NCBI RefSeq assembly: GCF_003254395.2
Contig: NC_037638.1
Coordinates: 9,856,086 to 9,920,085, forward strand
Length of the DNA: 64,000 bases
Direction: 5' to 3'
From: Apis mellifera
Lineage: Eukaryota > Arthropoda > Insecta > Hymenoptera > Apidae
Part shown: positions 22,164 through 35,880 of the stretch, piece by piece
Position numbering within the stretch: the stretch's first letter is position 1
Layout: every line of letters begins with the position of its first letter
Translations under genes and position numbers: made by a program
Notes under the pieces: model-generated
The model's database searches: none
What the model saw: only the letters and a program-made list of their open reading frames with translations
What the model was told of the DNA's origin: nothing

Positions 22164-23742
22164 TCATTGACGAACAAATTAAAGTAAATAGATAAAGTAT
22201 GCGTGAAGATGAGATAAAATTGTTATCTTAAGAGAAAATTCAAAGAGAGGAAATAAGGAATGGATTTTTCTTAAATTTTCAATTGGTAAATATCCATAGA
22301 TACGAGAAACATCTACTTAAAGACTTATAACTTGTATCCAATGATGTTTTCGAGAGAACGATTTGGTGGATAAAGTTGGCGAACACGATTTTACGGTCGG
22401 CCAATGTTCTTTATTGCGCGGTCACGTACTTCAGCGACTAGCTTTAGGATCACGTTGCGGCTTACCTGTTTTCATTTGATGCATCGTACGAAAGAAGTGT
22501 TTTTTTCCCATGTAATACGTCTTCTTCAATCTTGACACGGTTATCCTACTACTAAGTAAACTCGAATAACGATGAAATGTATTTAAACTAATTCGAATTA
22601 TATAATATAAAGTATTAGAAGGACGAATAATGATGATTTTTATATATGATAAATTATTTTAATTTTTAAAAAAATTCAGGATTTAAAAATCACACATTTC
22701 GGTGTATAAATAATTATATTCAAAATTCGCTTTAATATATGCTGAAGAAAATAGGGAAAAAATAAATTCTCTTTTTATCGCAGTATATTCTAAATCTATT
22801 TGATGATATTCACAGGTAATAAAGCAAAGAACGTCGAGAGGTTTTCGTTTCATATTTAACCATTGGCAATTTTCTCACACATGAGTGCGCGAGAAACCGA
22901 AGGAAGAGTACGAGAGTTCTCGAGATATCGCGTATCAAAGATATATCGACGTCTTTCCACGTCGATTCTGTTCTATTTTTTGAGATGACGTTCATATTGC
23001 CATATTATCAATCCTGATATTTCTAAAAATTTATACGAAATTCGATCGTAATTTTTTTTTAATTTTTATATAAATATTAGGTTTCTTCTACACTTAGCTT
23101 ATGCACTCGTTTCTAATTCGTTGCGAGCAAATCAAAGTAAGCATTTAAATTTTCTCTTAAATAAAAATCTTTGCATAATTAGTATATATCTTAGAAATTT
23201 TTAAATCTACTTTACTTCTTGAGTTATATTATTATTAATTAAAAATGTTTACTTTACTTTGCAATTCGAAGTACGATAACCGTTGCTGCGAAAATGCATG
23301 TTGTAAATATTTGAAATATCGGATACCTCTCCTAGTTTAACGTATGAATTTATATTAAAGCACATTCCAGTGAAAGTTAGAACGATGAAAGCTTGTCAAA
23401 GGACAAGAGGCTTTGTTTTCGGGATATTTGTCTTGTTTTATAACATAAGGATGCAATTCATGGTTCGTATGATAATATTATTCTTACTAAAAAAAAGTAA
23501 ATATAAATTTAAATAAATAAAATTAAATATATTCGTTAATAGTTTCTGAAAATTGCAATACTTTTTAACAATAAATCAAAAAATTCTAACGTCTTAAAGT
23601 TACACGATATACAATTTTCGATACACATATAACAGCTTTCTCAAAAATTTCACAACACTCCAACCATTCTATCTAATCTGACTTATAATAATAATTGACC
23701 TATATTCTACTAGTTATCTTCTTCTTTTTTCTTAAATATTAG
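22164..23742. other. AT-rich desert with small GC patches
   Basis: GC-richer patches at 22370-22480 and 22860-22990. No coding frame with splice or start support. Confidence 0.5.
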
Positions 23743-24005
23743 TTGTGAATTTAGTTGGAGACATATTAGACAATCTTATTAATGAGTTTATCTTCTCTTT
23801 TTCAATAAATTATTATCCATTTTCCCAAAATCGTGGAATATACGTATCAAAATATTTTTGTTGCGTTCGAAGAGGCTACATTGCGTGGCGGGGTGGCTCG
23901 ATAAAACGGCAGCATCACAATAGGAAAACAATAACCCTAGCGGATCCCGACTATCAGTCAAATTGGCACATTCGAGCCAAACGAGTTAACGATGCGCTTG
24001 TATAA
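23743..24005 (+). CDS. Exon candidate after a strong splice acceptor, unknown
   Basis: A textbook acceptor (ttatcttcttcttttttctt then aaatattag, AG at 23741-23742) is followed by a frame open for 87 codons to a TAA ending at 24005. The peptide begins VNLVGDILDNLINEF, is hydrophobic and aromatic for about 45 residues, and then becomes basic and polar (RRGYIAWRGGSIKRQHHNRK) where the G+C content jumps at about 23870. That jump suggests that, if an exon, only one part may be coding. No domain recognised. It could be a terminal exon, or an acceptor-like T-rich run placed before a GC island by chance. Confidence 0.22.
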
Positions 24006-24770
24006 ACGACGGCTTCGCGCCGATTCATTTGCACGTCCTGTAATTTAAATGGAACATCGGGCCTTTCTATTGAACGCGATACCCAACATGTCGGCTCTGT
24101 TGTTTGTCAATCAACGGCTGCGTGCCGCTATGCCAGAAATCGAATGCAAATTTGATACTTTAGCTCAGTAGCAGATCTCGGCTTCGTTTCTCTTGCATTC
24201 GTTTTTCTTTGACTATTTTCGTCGTGTTTTGTACATTATCGATTCCCTCTTAACATATAAATTATAAATTTCGAAAACTTTTTCCTGTTTTGAATGGCAT
24301 AGCTTTTTATTGATCTCATTTTCAAAATATCGAAAGAGACATTTTGCTTTTATTCAATATTGAAAGAAAAATTTAATAGTTTAAATAGATATTTTTAAGA
24401 TAGTGAAAGAGGAAACTTATCGATCAGTGAAATTTCAAATTTAGAATAATCCATCAGCTTAGTATTTTTACATAATAAGAATTAAATTTCATTAATAGCA
24501 ATATCTATTTGATGTATATTAATTCATTAACAAAAAAAAAACCTCGAAGAAATGTTTCTTTCTTGATATAAAGTCTTATTTAAACATCTTTCAAAGTTGA
24601 AAGATTAAAAAGATCTTGCATTTTCTTGAGAAGAACTAAAGAATAAGGATCATGAGAATAAATAAATTCAATGAATACGTTGTAACGTCTTCTATATAAT
24701 AAAAATTCAAATGATTCGAATTACGAACGGAGACCGCAAATTGAGTTAGTTTAAAGGAAGATTGAACAGG
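24006..24770. other. GC island tail and AT-rich stretch
   Basis: 24006-24230 is GC-richer with an octamer-type ATGCAAAT at 24144-24151. 24240-24740 is AT-rich and holds nothing recognised. Confidence 0.45.
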
Positions 24771-24850
24771 GTCGTTGATCGATGCTCACGTACCGATCAA
24801 TGGCACGATCGATCAGTGACGCATCTTCGATCGGCAACGTTAATCAACGC
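24771..24850. other. Nested inverted repeats of GATCGAT words
   Basis: TGATCGAT (24776-24783) pairs with ATCGATCA (24808-24815). Outside and around this, GTTGATCGATGC resembles the reverse complement of GCATCTTCGATCGGCAAC, so alternative stem-loops up to about 75 nt are possible. Could be an RNA hairpin or clustered palindromic protein sites. No known microRNA sequence was recognised in it. Confidence 0.35.
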
Positions 24851-25185
24851 CAGTCTGCAATTACGTTACCTAGCACTTCGAACGCTTTGTCAGACATAAT
24901 TTACGCAACGAGGATTACAAGGCAGTGAGTTAGCAACCGATCCTTTTTGTACGATTAAGAATTCGATTTTAAATATGTAACATCAGTTTCTACTTCTCGA
25001 GAATATTATCATTTAGATAATTATGATTGATTTAGAAAAGTATAATTTGGATTAAAGCTAGGGAAAAAATTACATTCGAAACAGGAATAAAAATAAATAA
25101 TATAGAAATATACTAGTATATATTTAGTAATAATAACTAGTGGTATTTGCATATCGTAGCTAGATAAGATTATTAGTGGTGAGAA

Positions 25186-25275
25186 AGTAGTATAAATCAA
25201 TCATTTGTTAGACAAGTAGACAGTCCAGTAAGTGGTATAGATCAATTAATGAGACAGACAGTACAGATCAACGAT
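25186..25275 (+). repeat. Dispersed motif cluster (plus)
   Basis: AGTAGTATAAATCAATCA (25186-25203), GACAAGTAG (about 25211), AGTGGTATAGATCAATTA (25231-25248) and GTACAGATCAAC (25261-25272) are repeated variants of the same unit, spaced 45 and 26 bp apart. Confidence 0.6.
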
Positions 25276-26668
25276 TAATCGAAAATAATAGAGTAATTGT
25301 TCCTGGCTAGAAAGATAATATTTAATATTGAAAATATATTCTATGATTTTTGTATATTTTGATTGAACAATTTTTTACGTTAATTATGACGAATTATCCG
25401 TAAGGATAAACGCATCCTCGTAATATTTCTTCGCAATACCAAACTGTTTCGCTTTCGGTCTGTCATTTGCATTCTGAAAATTCTATCCATTGAACCGTAA
25501 CAGCAGGATATCGATATAAGCTATACAATGATGTTAATTAGCAACACTGATTGACTCGTGTAAAGATAGAAGAGACGATATTTATCGTGTATCTCTGAAT
25601 TAATTACTCAATCTCCCAAATTACCAATCGCAACATTAACCGATTACCGGTATCGATCATTGATTCAATATCCTATTGTTGCTTCTTTTATCTGAAATTT
25701 CTTTTATCCTTTTATGGAAATTGTCTTTTGTAACGGAATTATAAAATGTGTATATATGCTATTATTAATTCTCATAATTAGTAAATATTTAAAAGAACAG
25801 AGTTATTGTATTTTACAATATAATAGTTTTTTTTTTTGATTTAAAAAAAAATTCAATGCGCATATGCATTCATTATAAATATTATTTCCAGTATGCACAA
25901 TTATTTTGGATTTTTTTTTGTATTTTTTGCCGTTCTTATCAAAAAATCAATATCCATTATCACTTTCGATTCTTGATACTTCATTGAACGCGTTAAATTA
26001 AATTTTGGATCTTTCTTGAATTATTAGCTACATATTTATCGTTATCTTGCTATTGGAATTTTATTAAAATTCAGTTTATCAGTAATAAACAGTTAATCTC
26101 GACAATCAATCTCCTACATGTCACCACTATTGCATACCTGGCCTCAAAGATAGTCGATATCGGTGTCTCATTATTTGATAATCGATCACGTCTCACTAAC
26201 CACGAAATCTCAATATTATGTTCCAAAGCTCAAAGCTTGGTACTATCGGAGTTCCATCTTGTAATGCTTGAATAATCTTCATTCATATGTAAGATATTCA
26301 TATTTTGAGCTTAAATTCAAGATACGTGTACTATCTTGGTTCTTGCGAAAAGTAATATCGTCTGTACGTTATAAAATTTATTCGTGACATTATTATCTTA
26401 TTTACTGATTTTATAAAATTGCACGAGTTCATTTTTTATCCAAACGTTAGAATTTTTTTTTTATTTTGTTTCTATTTTTCGCGATATCATGTTCCAAATC
26501 CTGATATATTAATATTTCGATAGTCAATTTTACATCTTGTTTCAGAATTGTTTATAGCTTCACGGTTCAAATATTTTAGGTATTTACAAGTATACAAAAA
26601 AGAATGATCAAATCGTTGCTTGTATTGTACAGTTAATTTTACGATTATATATTCGGATTTATTGCAGA
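25276..26668. other. AT-rich desert
   Basis: No supportable ORF, RNA gene or repeat beyond homopolymer runs. Confidence 0.5.
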
Positions 26669-26910
26669 AATAATTTGAAAAATATAAGCCATTGCAATCA
26701 AAGTAAATAGAAAGTATTTATTAGATAATGAAAAATGTTTGGAATGATAGAATGTTTATAGAGATTGAAATAAAGTTAATTTGAAATAATTATTGAATAG
26801 TTTGAAAAATAGAAGCTATTTCTATCAAAGTTAAAAAGTATTTATTCTTTGAAAATATTCGGTATAATAATCAAATTTTTATAAAGAAATGGTTAATTTA
26901 ATTTTGATAA
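26669..26910 (+). repeat. Diverged tandem duplication, 127-bp period
   Basis: The segment starting AATAATTTGAAAAATA at 26669 recurs 127 bp later (TTTGAAAAATA at 26674 and 26801). Matching blocks include AAGC-ATT, ATCAAAGT, AAGTATTTATT and a TTTATA-AGA block in the same order. The copies differ by many substitutions and small indels, so the duplication is old. Confidence 0.7.
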
Positions 26911-29874
26911 TTCAATCTTTCAAAATTCCACTCAAGTAATTAATCAAAGATAAGATTCATATATGGAATGGAAGTCATGTATAAAATAATCAGTAATTTA
27001 AAAAAAAAAATCTATAATTATTTTTAGAAGAATTAACCAAAAGATTAATATTGAATCGAGGATACGTTGAAATATTATTTTTCAAAATTTATTAAAATCA
27101 TTCTGAAAATAACACAATATTTTTATAATTTAATTCCACTTCAATTTAAAAAAATACTGCTAAAAGTAAGATTATACAGCAGTTGCAAATACAAGATTCA
27201 TTACCCTTATTAAATAGGTATCGAAAAGTTTTTACTTGCACTCTTCCATCTCCTGGATATCCTCCTTTGGATAAAGTGTCGCTATAATCTGTAGGGCAGC
27301 ATCAATCATTATCTGTGATCAGAGTAGTTAAAGAGATTAGTCTATCTTACAGAATCTTCTAACTATGAATATTTATCAAATATCTACTAGATACGAATAA
27401 GAATTTTGTCTGAACATGAAAAGATTGGTTAAAATTAAAGAAATATTTCATTCTCTATGATAAAATAAATTATTAATTCTTATGCGATTAAAACGAGTAG
27501 TATAGAGAATAGGAAATACGTGATATCGGATAATGTTTATTGTTTAAATTTCGGATATCAAATTGAGGATTTTCCTGATACTGATAAACGATTCTAGTTA
27601 GTTCGTTGCGGAGTAATTGGGATCGCAATTACGTAGATAACTTCGAAGATCGAACAAGTATCCCAGGTTCAATTTACCATGTAATTATTAAATGAACGAG
27701 GAGGATAGTCTTTCGATATTGTTAAAAAAATTTTCATCTCAAACTTTGCAATAAAGATGCCATATGCATGAAATAAAATATTTCGTTACGCTTCAAATTG
27801 CTAAAATATTTAACAAAGGATTTTATTGAAAATCTTAATATAATAAAATTTCATACAATTGAGCACAGATAATTATATTTCATCATGATTTATCTCATAA
27901 ATTATCCAGTTTCATAAACAATAGAATGGACAGTGAAATTTTAATTGAACATTAGATGAAATGTGAAAGAGTCGAGAGGAAATTGCAGAATTGGATCATA
28001 GCATATCTTCCAACTGGCTACAGAGTAATAGTTAGATGCGTAATTTATAGATGTGTTTATTAAGCGTATCCGCAAAGCGATCCTATTTCTATTGTGGAAA
28101 TTCTCTTCACCGTAATATGTAATCGAGGTAGACCAACGTTGCATAACCTGACCGATAACATTGATTATTGGAAGCGATGAAATGATCTTCCGTTGGGCAA
28201 ATCTGCAGAGTGACCATTATCGAGCAATCTATAATTTTATTCAAAATTTATGAATGATAATTAAAATATAGATTTATCATTTTTATTATTTCTTTCTTTT
28301 TTTTTTTAATAGTAAGATAGAAAAAGAATTGTTTTTGTGGAAACGCTTTAATTACAGTCATTATATTCATAAAATTTTTCGTGTCAAGAGGAATTATCAA
28401 TTGTCAACGTTACTGGTACGAAAGGCAATCATCATCGTTAAACGAGCTTTAAATCAGAATGATCGAATGGATCATGTTGTGACGGTTCTCGTTGATCGGT
28501 TGACATGTATGTGAGCCTATCAATCATTCTACAACATCGATTATAAAAACAAAAAAAAAAAATACGAGTCATGGTGCTAAAAATATGATTCTTCGCGAAA
28601 TTTATAATCAAATATTAAGAGATATTTAATATAAACAAAACATACTAAAAGGAAACATATAAAATTGTATATCAGATTTATCATCGTTGCTTTGTGATTT
28701 GGAATTTGATATTTTTTCGAAGATTGAAATTATTTTTCAATATATATATTTTACTTATTTTAATCGATTCTTAATTGTTTATTCAAAATTTTCTACAATT
28801 TTCTTTTTCTAATTTCATTCTTATTTATGATACTAATTGTATCATTTACTATATGAACAGGAATTCTTTCATTCTTTTGTAATATTTTTATTTCCATATA
28901 TTTCTTATTTTTCATTTTATTCTTTTTACTTCTCTTTTTTAATTGTTTCATTATTGCCATTTAAAGAGAGAATCCGATCGTTTTTATTCGACACACGACT
29001 TTTAACTTGATAAATATATGCTTGGATGGAACACTATCGATGCGAAAACTCTTTGAAAAGGCGAAGACATCTTTTCCCTTGATATTACACCGAGACGATA
29101 AACCTTTTCATCGCTTTAACGAGCTTTCCTTCCTTTCCAAAGTTCATCGAATTCGTTCTCACCCTTCATCAAAGAGAAATGTTCCGATCGAAAGTTATTT
29201 TGGGAGCACGATTATGCGAGAGCAAAGAAGAGAGATATGTTTGAGAAGATATAGAGACAAGAATTTTTATTAGCTTCGCGTATCTTCATTAGATAATTTC
29301 GTATTATGCAAATTAATAATAAATTTAACATTTATTAAATATCTACTATTCTCAAAGAATTTTTTATTTACTTGATATCTCGATTGCTACTGCCATCTGA
29401 CGATGAAAATTTCAAATATTGACTTATATCCAATAGATATTCTTTTAAATTTAAAATTAATTAAATCTCAAGCAGATTTCAACTTAATTGAAATCATTAC
29501 TTGATATTTCACATTTAGAATCTTATCATCATAAAATAATATAAAATTTAACATTGGAAATAAGAATTATTTTAAAAATATATAGCAATTTTAGTAATCT
29601 TGATCAAAGATTCTTACAAAATAAAATATCATTTTATATATTGCAAGGAATAAAATATATAATATATAATATTGATTTAATATTATATATTATTATTGAA
29701 ATTTAATTTTATTTTTATTCATGTATCATTGGAGAAAAATTTAACAAAAACAATGAAATAATATTTTAATAAACACTATGGTTTATTGTAAGGATACATG
29801 ACTAGTAGCAAACGAACTCAGTAAATTAATTACCTATATCTAGAGAGTTCTAATTAAAGTTCCTGGAACTGTTC
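26911..29874. other. AT-rich desert
   Basis: Short frames at 27941-28144 (minus), 28329-28514 and 29007-29273 (plus; no ATG at the head) lack supporting signals. No repeat or RNA recognised. Confidence 0.5.
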
Positions 29875-32270
29875 ATGCCACAAGTTGTGGTATATAGGCG
29901 CATATGTGTGACCGCGTTAAGTTGTTGGTCGTATGCGTGCAGAACAGTGCTTTACACGAGCTCGTTTAACTGGCTTGTTTCGGTTCGGAGCGCGATAGTT
30001 TTTAGTTTTGATGGTGTGGATGTTGCTCTTTTAAATATCATTCCATTAGTCTTAACGTGTAATGAAAACACTCATGATTCATCAAAATATTCGAATACAA
30101 AGAAATTTATTTAATTCGATTTTCACTAAAAGTTTGTTTACATGTATGTATGTAAGATATAATGAATCATAGATAGTTATGAAATGTGATTACTTTAAAT
30201 AATTTATAAATTATTATTCGTTTTATGAAAAAATGTTTCATAGGAAAGATATATGAAAGTAAATTTATTTTTTAAAAATCGTGTATTTCTTTTAATGCAT
30301 TATTAGATTCAAATTGTTATTCTCTCATAAAGAGTTATAAATATTTTGGGAGTTATTTTGATTTTCGTAATAATTTTTTTAGAAAATTCAAATTACAATA
30401 TCTTTTAAAATTCTGCTATAATTCTTTTATAAAAAATAATTTGAATTGATTGATATATTAAAAAATTTATAATCCTATTTAAAAAAAATCAAATTTGATC
30501 TTTACATGTCTTCTTAATATTTATTCCTAAAACATTAATAATATTAAGTTATGTACTCTTTTACATCATGTTACTTTTAAAACATTTATTTCATAAAATG
30601 AATAATTTACAAATTATTTGAAGTAATTACGTTACGAGATGTCATCCTGTATGCAGGAATTTTTTTCACCAGAAAATCTTCATTGAAAGAGTGAAATTCA
30701 CCGTCAAAGTTTCAGCATTTTTTTCGAATACAATGTCACTCGGAAATATTTTTTATAACAAAGTGATATAACTAAAACTTTTATAATTTCGTTTTATTCT
30801 GTAACAAAGTTATACTAAAAAAAAAAAAGAGAGAAAGAAAGAAGAAAGAAAAGAAAAACAAAAGAAATTCAAACTTTTAATATATATATTTTATCCTCTC
30901 AGAATAATAAAAATAAAAAAATCTCGCGTTAATTATAATATAAATTTCATAATAATTTCAGTAACTCTGATATGTTAATAAATATTTAAATATTTTCATG
31001 AGCTATTGCATATTAATTACAAATAGGTATATTGCTTTAAATTTTATAGAAACATCTTATTTTTCCTCGTGCAATTATGTTCCACGTTTTATTAAATTGA
31101 AATAATTTCATTTAGCTTTGATTAAAGTACGTGTGATCAATCTAAAAGGACACAATACTATAATGGAAAAGACACTTTTCGGCTGCATGTAAAAAATAAT
31201 GTAAATTGTACAAAGGAATTCGTAACGATTCATTTATTAAAATAATTATTGTTATTTGTCCAGTAGATAGGCTAATTATCATAAGTTATTAAACTAAAGT
31301 AAATTGAAAATAATTAACAAAGAAAAAGCATTATTTAATGATTATATTTTAATCTTAATTCGTACAAAATAATTTCATTCCAAAAATAATGTATTCCTAA
31401 TGAACAACCTTCTAAATGTGTTATGAGGAATACAATAAATATGGTAATGAATAAAAAGAATTTACGTAATATATGATGAACTTTATTCGAGTTAAATCCA
31501 GTTTTAATTTAATGTAAATTTGGCACATATCTAATCTCCGACTTACTCTACATTTAATCCAGATTTAACAGGAAGTTTGGATCTAATTTAAAGTTTATTT
31601 GGCTTGAAAATTTAACCAACCGTATATATGGGTGACATGGATCTAACTCTAGTTTCATTAAGTTCAAACTCAATAAAAATTTTTCCATTTGAACCATTAT
31701 TAGAATTATTTCTTGTTTATTTTATACGGTCATCTGTTCAAATATAAATTTCTCGCATCAATAACAAATAAAATAAAATTTCCAAATTCTTATATCTCTC
31801 TTTAAATCTTATTTTAACAAAAAAAAAATTGGCACAAAATTTAAAGATAAAATCAGAACGTAGGTCAAATCAATTTCTCGTAATTTATTAATATATTTTA
31901 TTATAATATTAATCTTGTTCCAAACGAGATTTAAAAAATCTGATAATGCGTTTTCTTGTATTCTTATTTTTCTTAATAAGAATTTTTATAACTTACACTT
32001 ATTTTCCAAATTTTTCTCTTATATATAGAAAAGTTCTGTTAGATGATAAATGTTCACTCGTTAAATTCCAATTCCAATTTTCAAACTTCACGCGAAACAG
32101 TCCAATAAATCATCCAACAGACAACACAGATATCACATCTTTCAAAATGAATAATTCTTTGAACAATTCCTCAGAGATATCATCAAAGAGTTAAACTTGA
32201 TCAATTTTCCTAGAATTTTCCTTTTTCTTGTATAAATCGTACATAATTTCACTCGAATACACTAAACGTG
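29875..32270. other. AT-rich desert with one less AT-rich patch
   Basis: 29875-30060 is GC-richer and holds a 79-codon ATG frame with two hydrophobic stretches (VLYTSSFNWLVSV and DVALLNIIPLVL). It has no recognised domain or splice support and is not called as a gene. A 42-nt pure purine run lies at 30817-30858. The rest shows nothing. Confidence 0.45.
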
Positions 32271-32700
32271 TATCAATCCCTCTTTCTAACCTCGATTCCT
32301 AGACATCATCCCTCCAACCTGTACAACAATCCTTTCGCCAGGATTCTCACCTGTCGTAGATCACCGGCTATGGAATGGTTGGCGGCTAATCTAACCGATT
32401 CTAGACCGAGGAAAATCCGATAGCCGTATAACAGACGCTTATCGATCGTTTTAATGTCTGGACTCGACATGACTCAGAAACTGGTAATTCGGCCACGCCA
32501 ATTCGTGGTTAGTCGCGGTTATCCTCGTCTAAACGGTACCAGAGATCCACGATTATACGGGGGCTATCCTTACGTGTGCCCGTTCGACTGGACTCTTTTC
32601 AAATTGCCAATTTATGCTGAACAGTGACCGAGTCTTGTCTTGGGAGGACGGACGTGACTGACGAGAGAGGGAATAACCACGGGAATGGAAATTAGAGTCT
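32271..32700. other. GC-richer island, candidate regulatory element
   Basis: About 400 bp with many CpG and no ORF. It contains TGACTCAG (AP-1/Cnc-type core) near 32468-32475 and two related words, CGTGGTTAGTC and CGCGGTTATCC, in direct repeat near 32501-32525. Enhancer-like by composition only. Confidence 0.35.
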
Positions 32701-33812
32701 TTTGTGAGAATGAATTCGGTTTCAACTTGGATTTAACTATTGAAATCTGGAGGACATAGGAAATTGTTATTGTAGCGGGCGTTTTTTTTTTTAATTGTCG
32801 AAAGACTTGGTTAATGATTGAAATTATTGATCTTTGTGATTTTTCATTATTCGATCCAATTTTTGTAATAAGTTATTTATCATTTTGTAGAAATGAACTT
32901 CTTCTTAAGAAAGTAATATAAGAGTCTAATATTTTTAATAAAATTCGTATAACGCGTTCATATTTGTCATATTATATGTTTAAAGAAGTTGATAAAATTT
33001 TCGATTATCCGTGAGAAAGATATAGAAACATAAAATCTTAAATGAAAGGAGGTTCGAAAACTTTCTTGCGACCAGAAAATTTTTAGAATTATATCTTTCT
33101 CAGCTAAACAAAGATTAAAAGCAATTTATCTTTCTTGTCATCTCATAGTTACGAGCTGAAAAGTAGGGCAGTTTTTAGATACTACAGCTCAGTTTATCAG
33201 CCTCTATAGATCGATCTTTCTTTCAAGCAGAACGTACTATTTAAAACACAAATGTTTTAACTTTATGTGGTTATAAAAGTTGTTTAATAATGGCAGATAG
33301 TTGATTCAGTATATCTCTTCTTTCTATATCTCTGTTTGTTTGAAAATCTTTCTTCTCAAATAAAACTCACTTTAGACTATGTAATAATTCGAAGTAGATA
33401 TAACGTGATAATCCTATAATGCGAACAAAAAATTGCACTACCATCCTCATAAAACATGATTGAAAAATATTTTGAAGAAAATTTGGAAACTAAGAAGTAA
33501 GAAAAATTCTCAAAAGTAAGAAATAATACAAGGGAACTGAGAAGAAACTTCAGAGCATCCAAAAAAAAAAAAAAAACGATAGAATAACGATAGAATATTC
33601 TAATCTACATAAAACAAATTCTTACTTTTTCAAGAAGAAAAAAGAAGGAAAAATTTGTTTTCGTACAATACATAAATTTCTTCACAACGTTATGAAAGAT
33701 CCTATTATAGCTAATTCTTGTCAACGATTCCTTCTTTTGTACGAAAGCACATAATCAAAACGGAAAAGTTTTCATTGCTCGTTGGAAAAGCTCAAGAGGC
33801 AATATCCTGTGA
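32701..33812. other. AT-rich desert
   Basis: A15 run at about 33560-33574. No supported gene. Confidence 0.5.
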
Positions 33813-33971
33813 CAAATACACGGCGCAACAGCACATTTGTTCTCGGTCATCTGGCTGCAAATTGGCTTCCCTGTAAGGAGAAGACGCGGTGCACCAGCCA
33901 GGGTAACTTTAATCCGTGGACAAATACAGGAAGCGCTCTGGATCAGAATTCATTTTGATAGGAAAGATCGG

Positions 33972-34199
33972 ATGGACCAGGGGACGGACATGGCGGCAAT
34001 AAGCCGCGAATCTCTCGGGAGCACACGTAATCTCACCATAACTCCCGTGCCAATGTACCTTATAATTAAGGTAGCGGATATCGAGATTTACGACTGGTGG
34101 AATAATTCACGAGTTAAGGACGAATCGAAAGTGGCGTGGCAAACCGAAAAACTCGTTAACTCTGATCCAACTCGGCGAGATCGAATTGGCGAACTGTGA
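33972..34199 (+). CDS. 75-aa open frame in a GC island, unknown
   Basis: The plus strand is open from 33813 to a TGA at 34199 (128 sense codons), with the first clear ATG at 33972 giving MDQGTDMAAISRES. The middle is hydrophobic and beta-like (PVPMYLIIKVADIEIYDWW) and the end is polar and charged. The composition resembles a globular domain, but no family is recognised. Upstream in the open frame the text is Arg-rich (FPVRRRRGAP). Donor-like words (CCCTGTAAGG near 33870; CAGGGTAAC near 33900) leave open that the upstream part is an untranslated first exon. Low codon-composition support and no homologue known to me. Confidence 0.22.
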   Translation: MDQGTDMAAISRESLGSTRNLTITPVPMYLIIKVADIEIYDWWNNSRVKDESKVAWQTEKLVNSDPTRRDRIGEL

Positions 34200-35000
34200 C
34201 AAGGGAAATTAAGATTTTTCTGCGCGTCAAATCTGCTACGTTCGAAAGCATCAGCGTGTTAGTATTATTATCCATAGTATTGAAGAATATTTTATTAATA
34301 CAACTGAATGATTTCAAGGGGTATATTTGAATGATATTATTTTTGTGGAGAAGCAAAGAATAGGCGAAGTATATAGTATAGGCGAAATATATTTTTTAAA
34401 TAGAAAATTTTTTTAATTCTAAATATTCTGCATAAAATCATGATTTCACAGCAAAGCTGGAATTAAAATATTTGCAAATATTTGAAATTCAAATTATTAA
34501 AATACATCATAATATAAATTATCATCATATGATCAGAATCTTGCTTTACGTTCTCTTCTCCTGGATGGAACAATGAATTCATTAAAGATTGTTAAATTGC
34601 GTCGGAAGAATTTCATTACTTATATCAATTTTATATTCAGGATCCATCGTTCTTGTCTTCTTTCAATTTTCTCTTCTTTATGCATTTTCTTTCTTTGCTT
34701 GCTCTCTTGAAATTATGCCATTGAATATAACGTTAATCCATGGATATCAGAAAAAGACAATATTCTCTGGATAAAAAGAAAATCCGCCTCAGAATCGACC
34801 TAATTATCATTGTAACAACGTAATCCAACTTTAATTAAAAAAATTAATTTTATCTTTATCATCGATTAAATACTACTCTCGTTTACCACTTTGATCAAAA
34901 TAATCAAAATAACTTTGCCAAAGTGAGATTCATAAAAAAGAAAATAAATAAAAAATCGAAGAGATTGCCAAATATATTCTCACGGCGAAGATCTCGATCG
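34200..35000. other. AT-rich desert
   Basis: Nothing recognised. Confidence 0.5.
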
Positions 35001-35160
35001 AAGAAACATTTTCCATCGATTCCTGTCTAAAAGGAAAAGTCCTGCCAACGTTCCCAACGGAAATAACGAGACGCCATGTAGCTGGCTACTCGTGGCCCGA
35101 TATCAGACGACCGATATACCGTAGGTATTCTATAATCCTTGAACGTATACGCGAGTGGAT

Positions 35161-35336
35161 ATGTCCTCGTGGAATATTTGGCTCCGTTTCGACACCACCG
35201 ACGGCGAAACTCGTGGCTCAGCAGAGATTCCGGAAACGATCTCGAGCTGCGTAGAAGCGGCGACGAATCGGCGGAACGGGAAACACGAATGGACGAATAG
35301 AGACGTATGGGAGAAGAGGGTGGGTGGTTGTTTTAG
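35161..35336 (+). CDS. First-coding-exon candidate, unknown
   Basis: An ATG at 35161 (codons ATG TCC TCG TGG) opens a 59-residue frame that ends at a TTTTAG|GTAAATT donor (GT at 35337). It lies in a GC island beginning near 34985. The peptide is hydrophilic and acidic then basic (RFDTTDGETRGSAEIPET, NRRNGKHEWTNRDVWEKR). With translation through the donor it would stop two codons later, so splicing is plausible but not required. Opposite-strand frame 35218-35442 is also open. No domain recognised. Confidence 0.2.
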
Positions 35337-35880
35337 GTAAATTAAGTGGGATAGTTTGGATTGTATCGCGATGAGGAGGATCCAACAACGATACGAGGTA
35401 ATAAGATGTATTTAAACGAAGATACAATGTGCTCATTCTCAAATCAAGAAGTTGAGAAGGATTCTTTTAAGAAAATTATATAAAAAATTATAATTAATGA
35501 ATGTGAATTATTAAAAATTTGAAACGTTTAAAAATATGGCATTAGTATGAATTTTATGATTATCAAACGTCGTTTCTTTTGGATTTTAAATTTACATCAT
35601 CTCTTGGAAGAAGAAGTGTCTTTTCTATGCAAACATTCTTAATGTGAAAAACGAAAGATATCTTAGAAATCTTATATTATTAATCCAATCCGGTGCCAAT
35701 AATTTTAATTCAATCACGGTTTCCAATTTTTAATTATCGTATACAACGTAGACATTGACATTAACTCAATGCGAATTGCAAGTAAATACCTGAAATATTC
35801 CATATTTCCAATTTTCCATCGATCCTTAAAAATTGCTTGGATAATTAACAACGGAAACACATTGGATTCTCGCAATTACA
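35337..35880. other. AT-rich stretch
   Basis: Nothing recognised. Confidence 0.5.
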
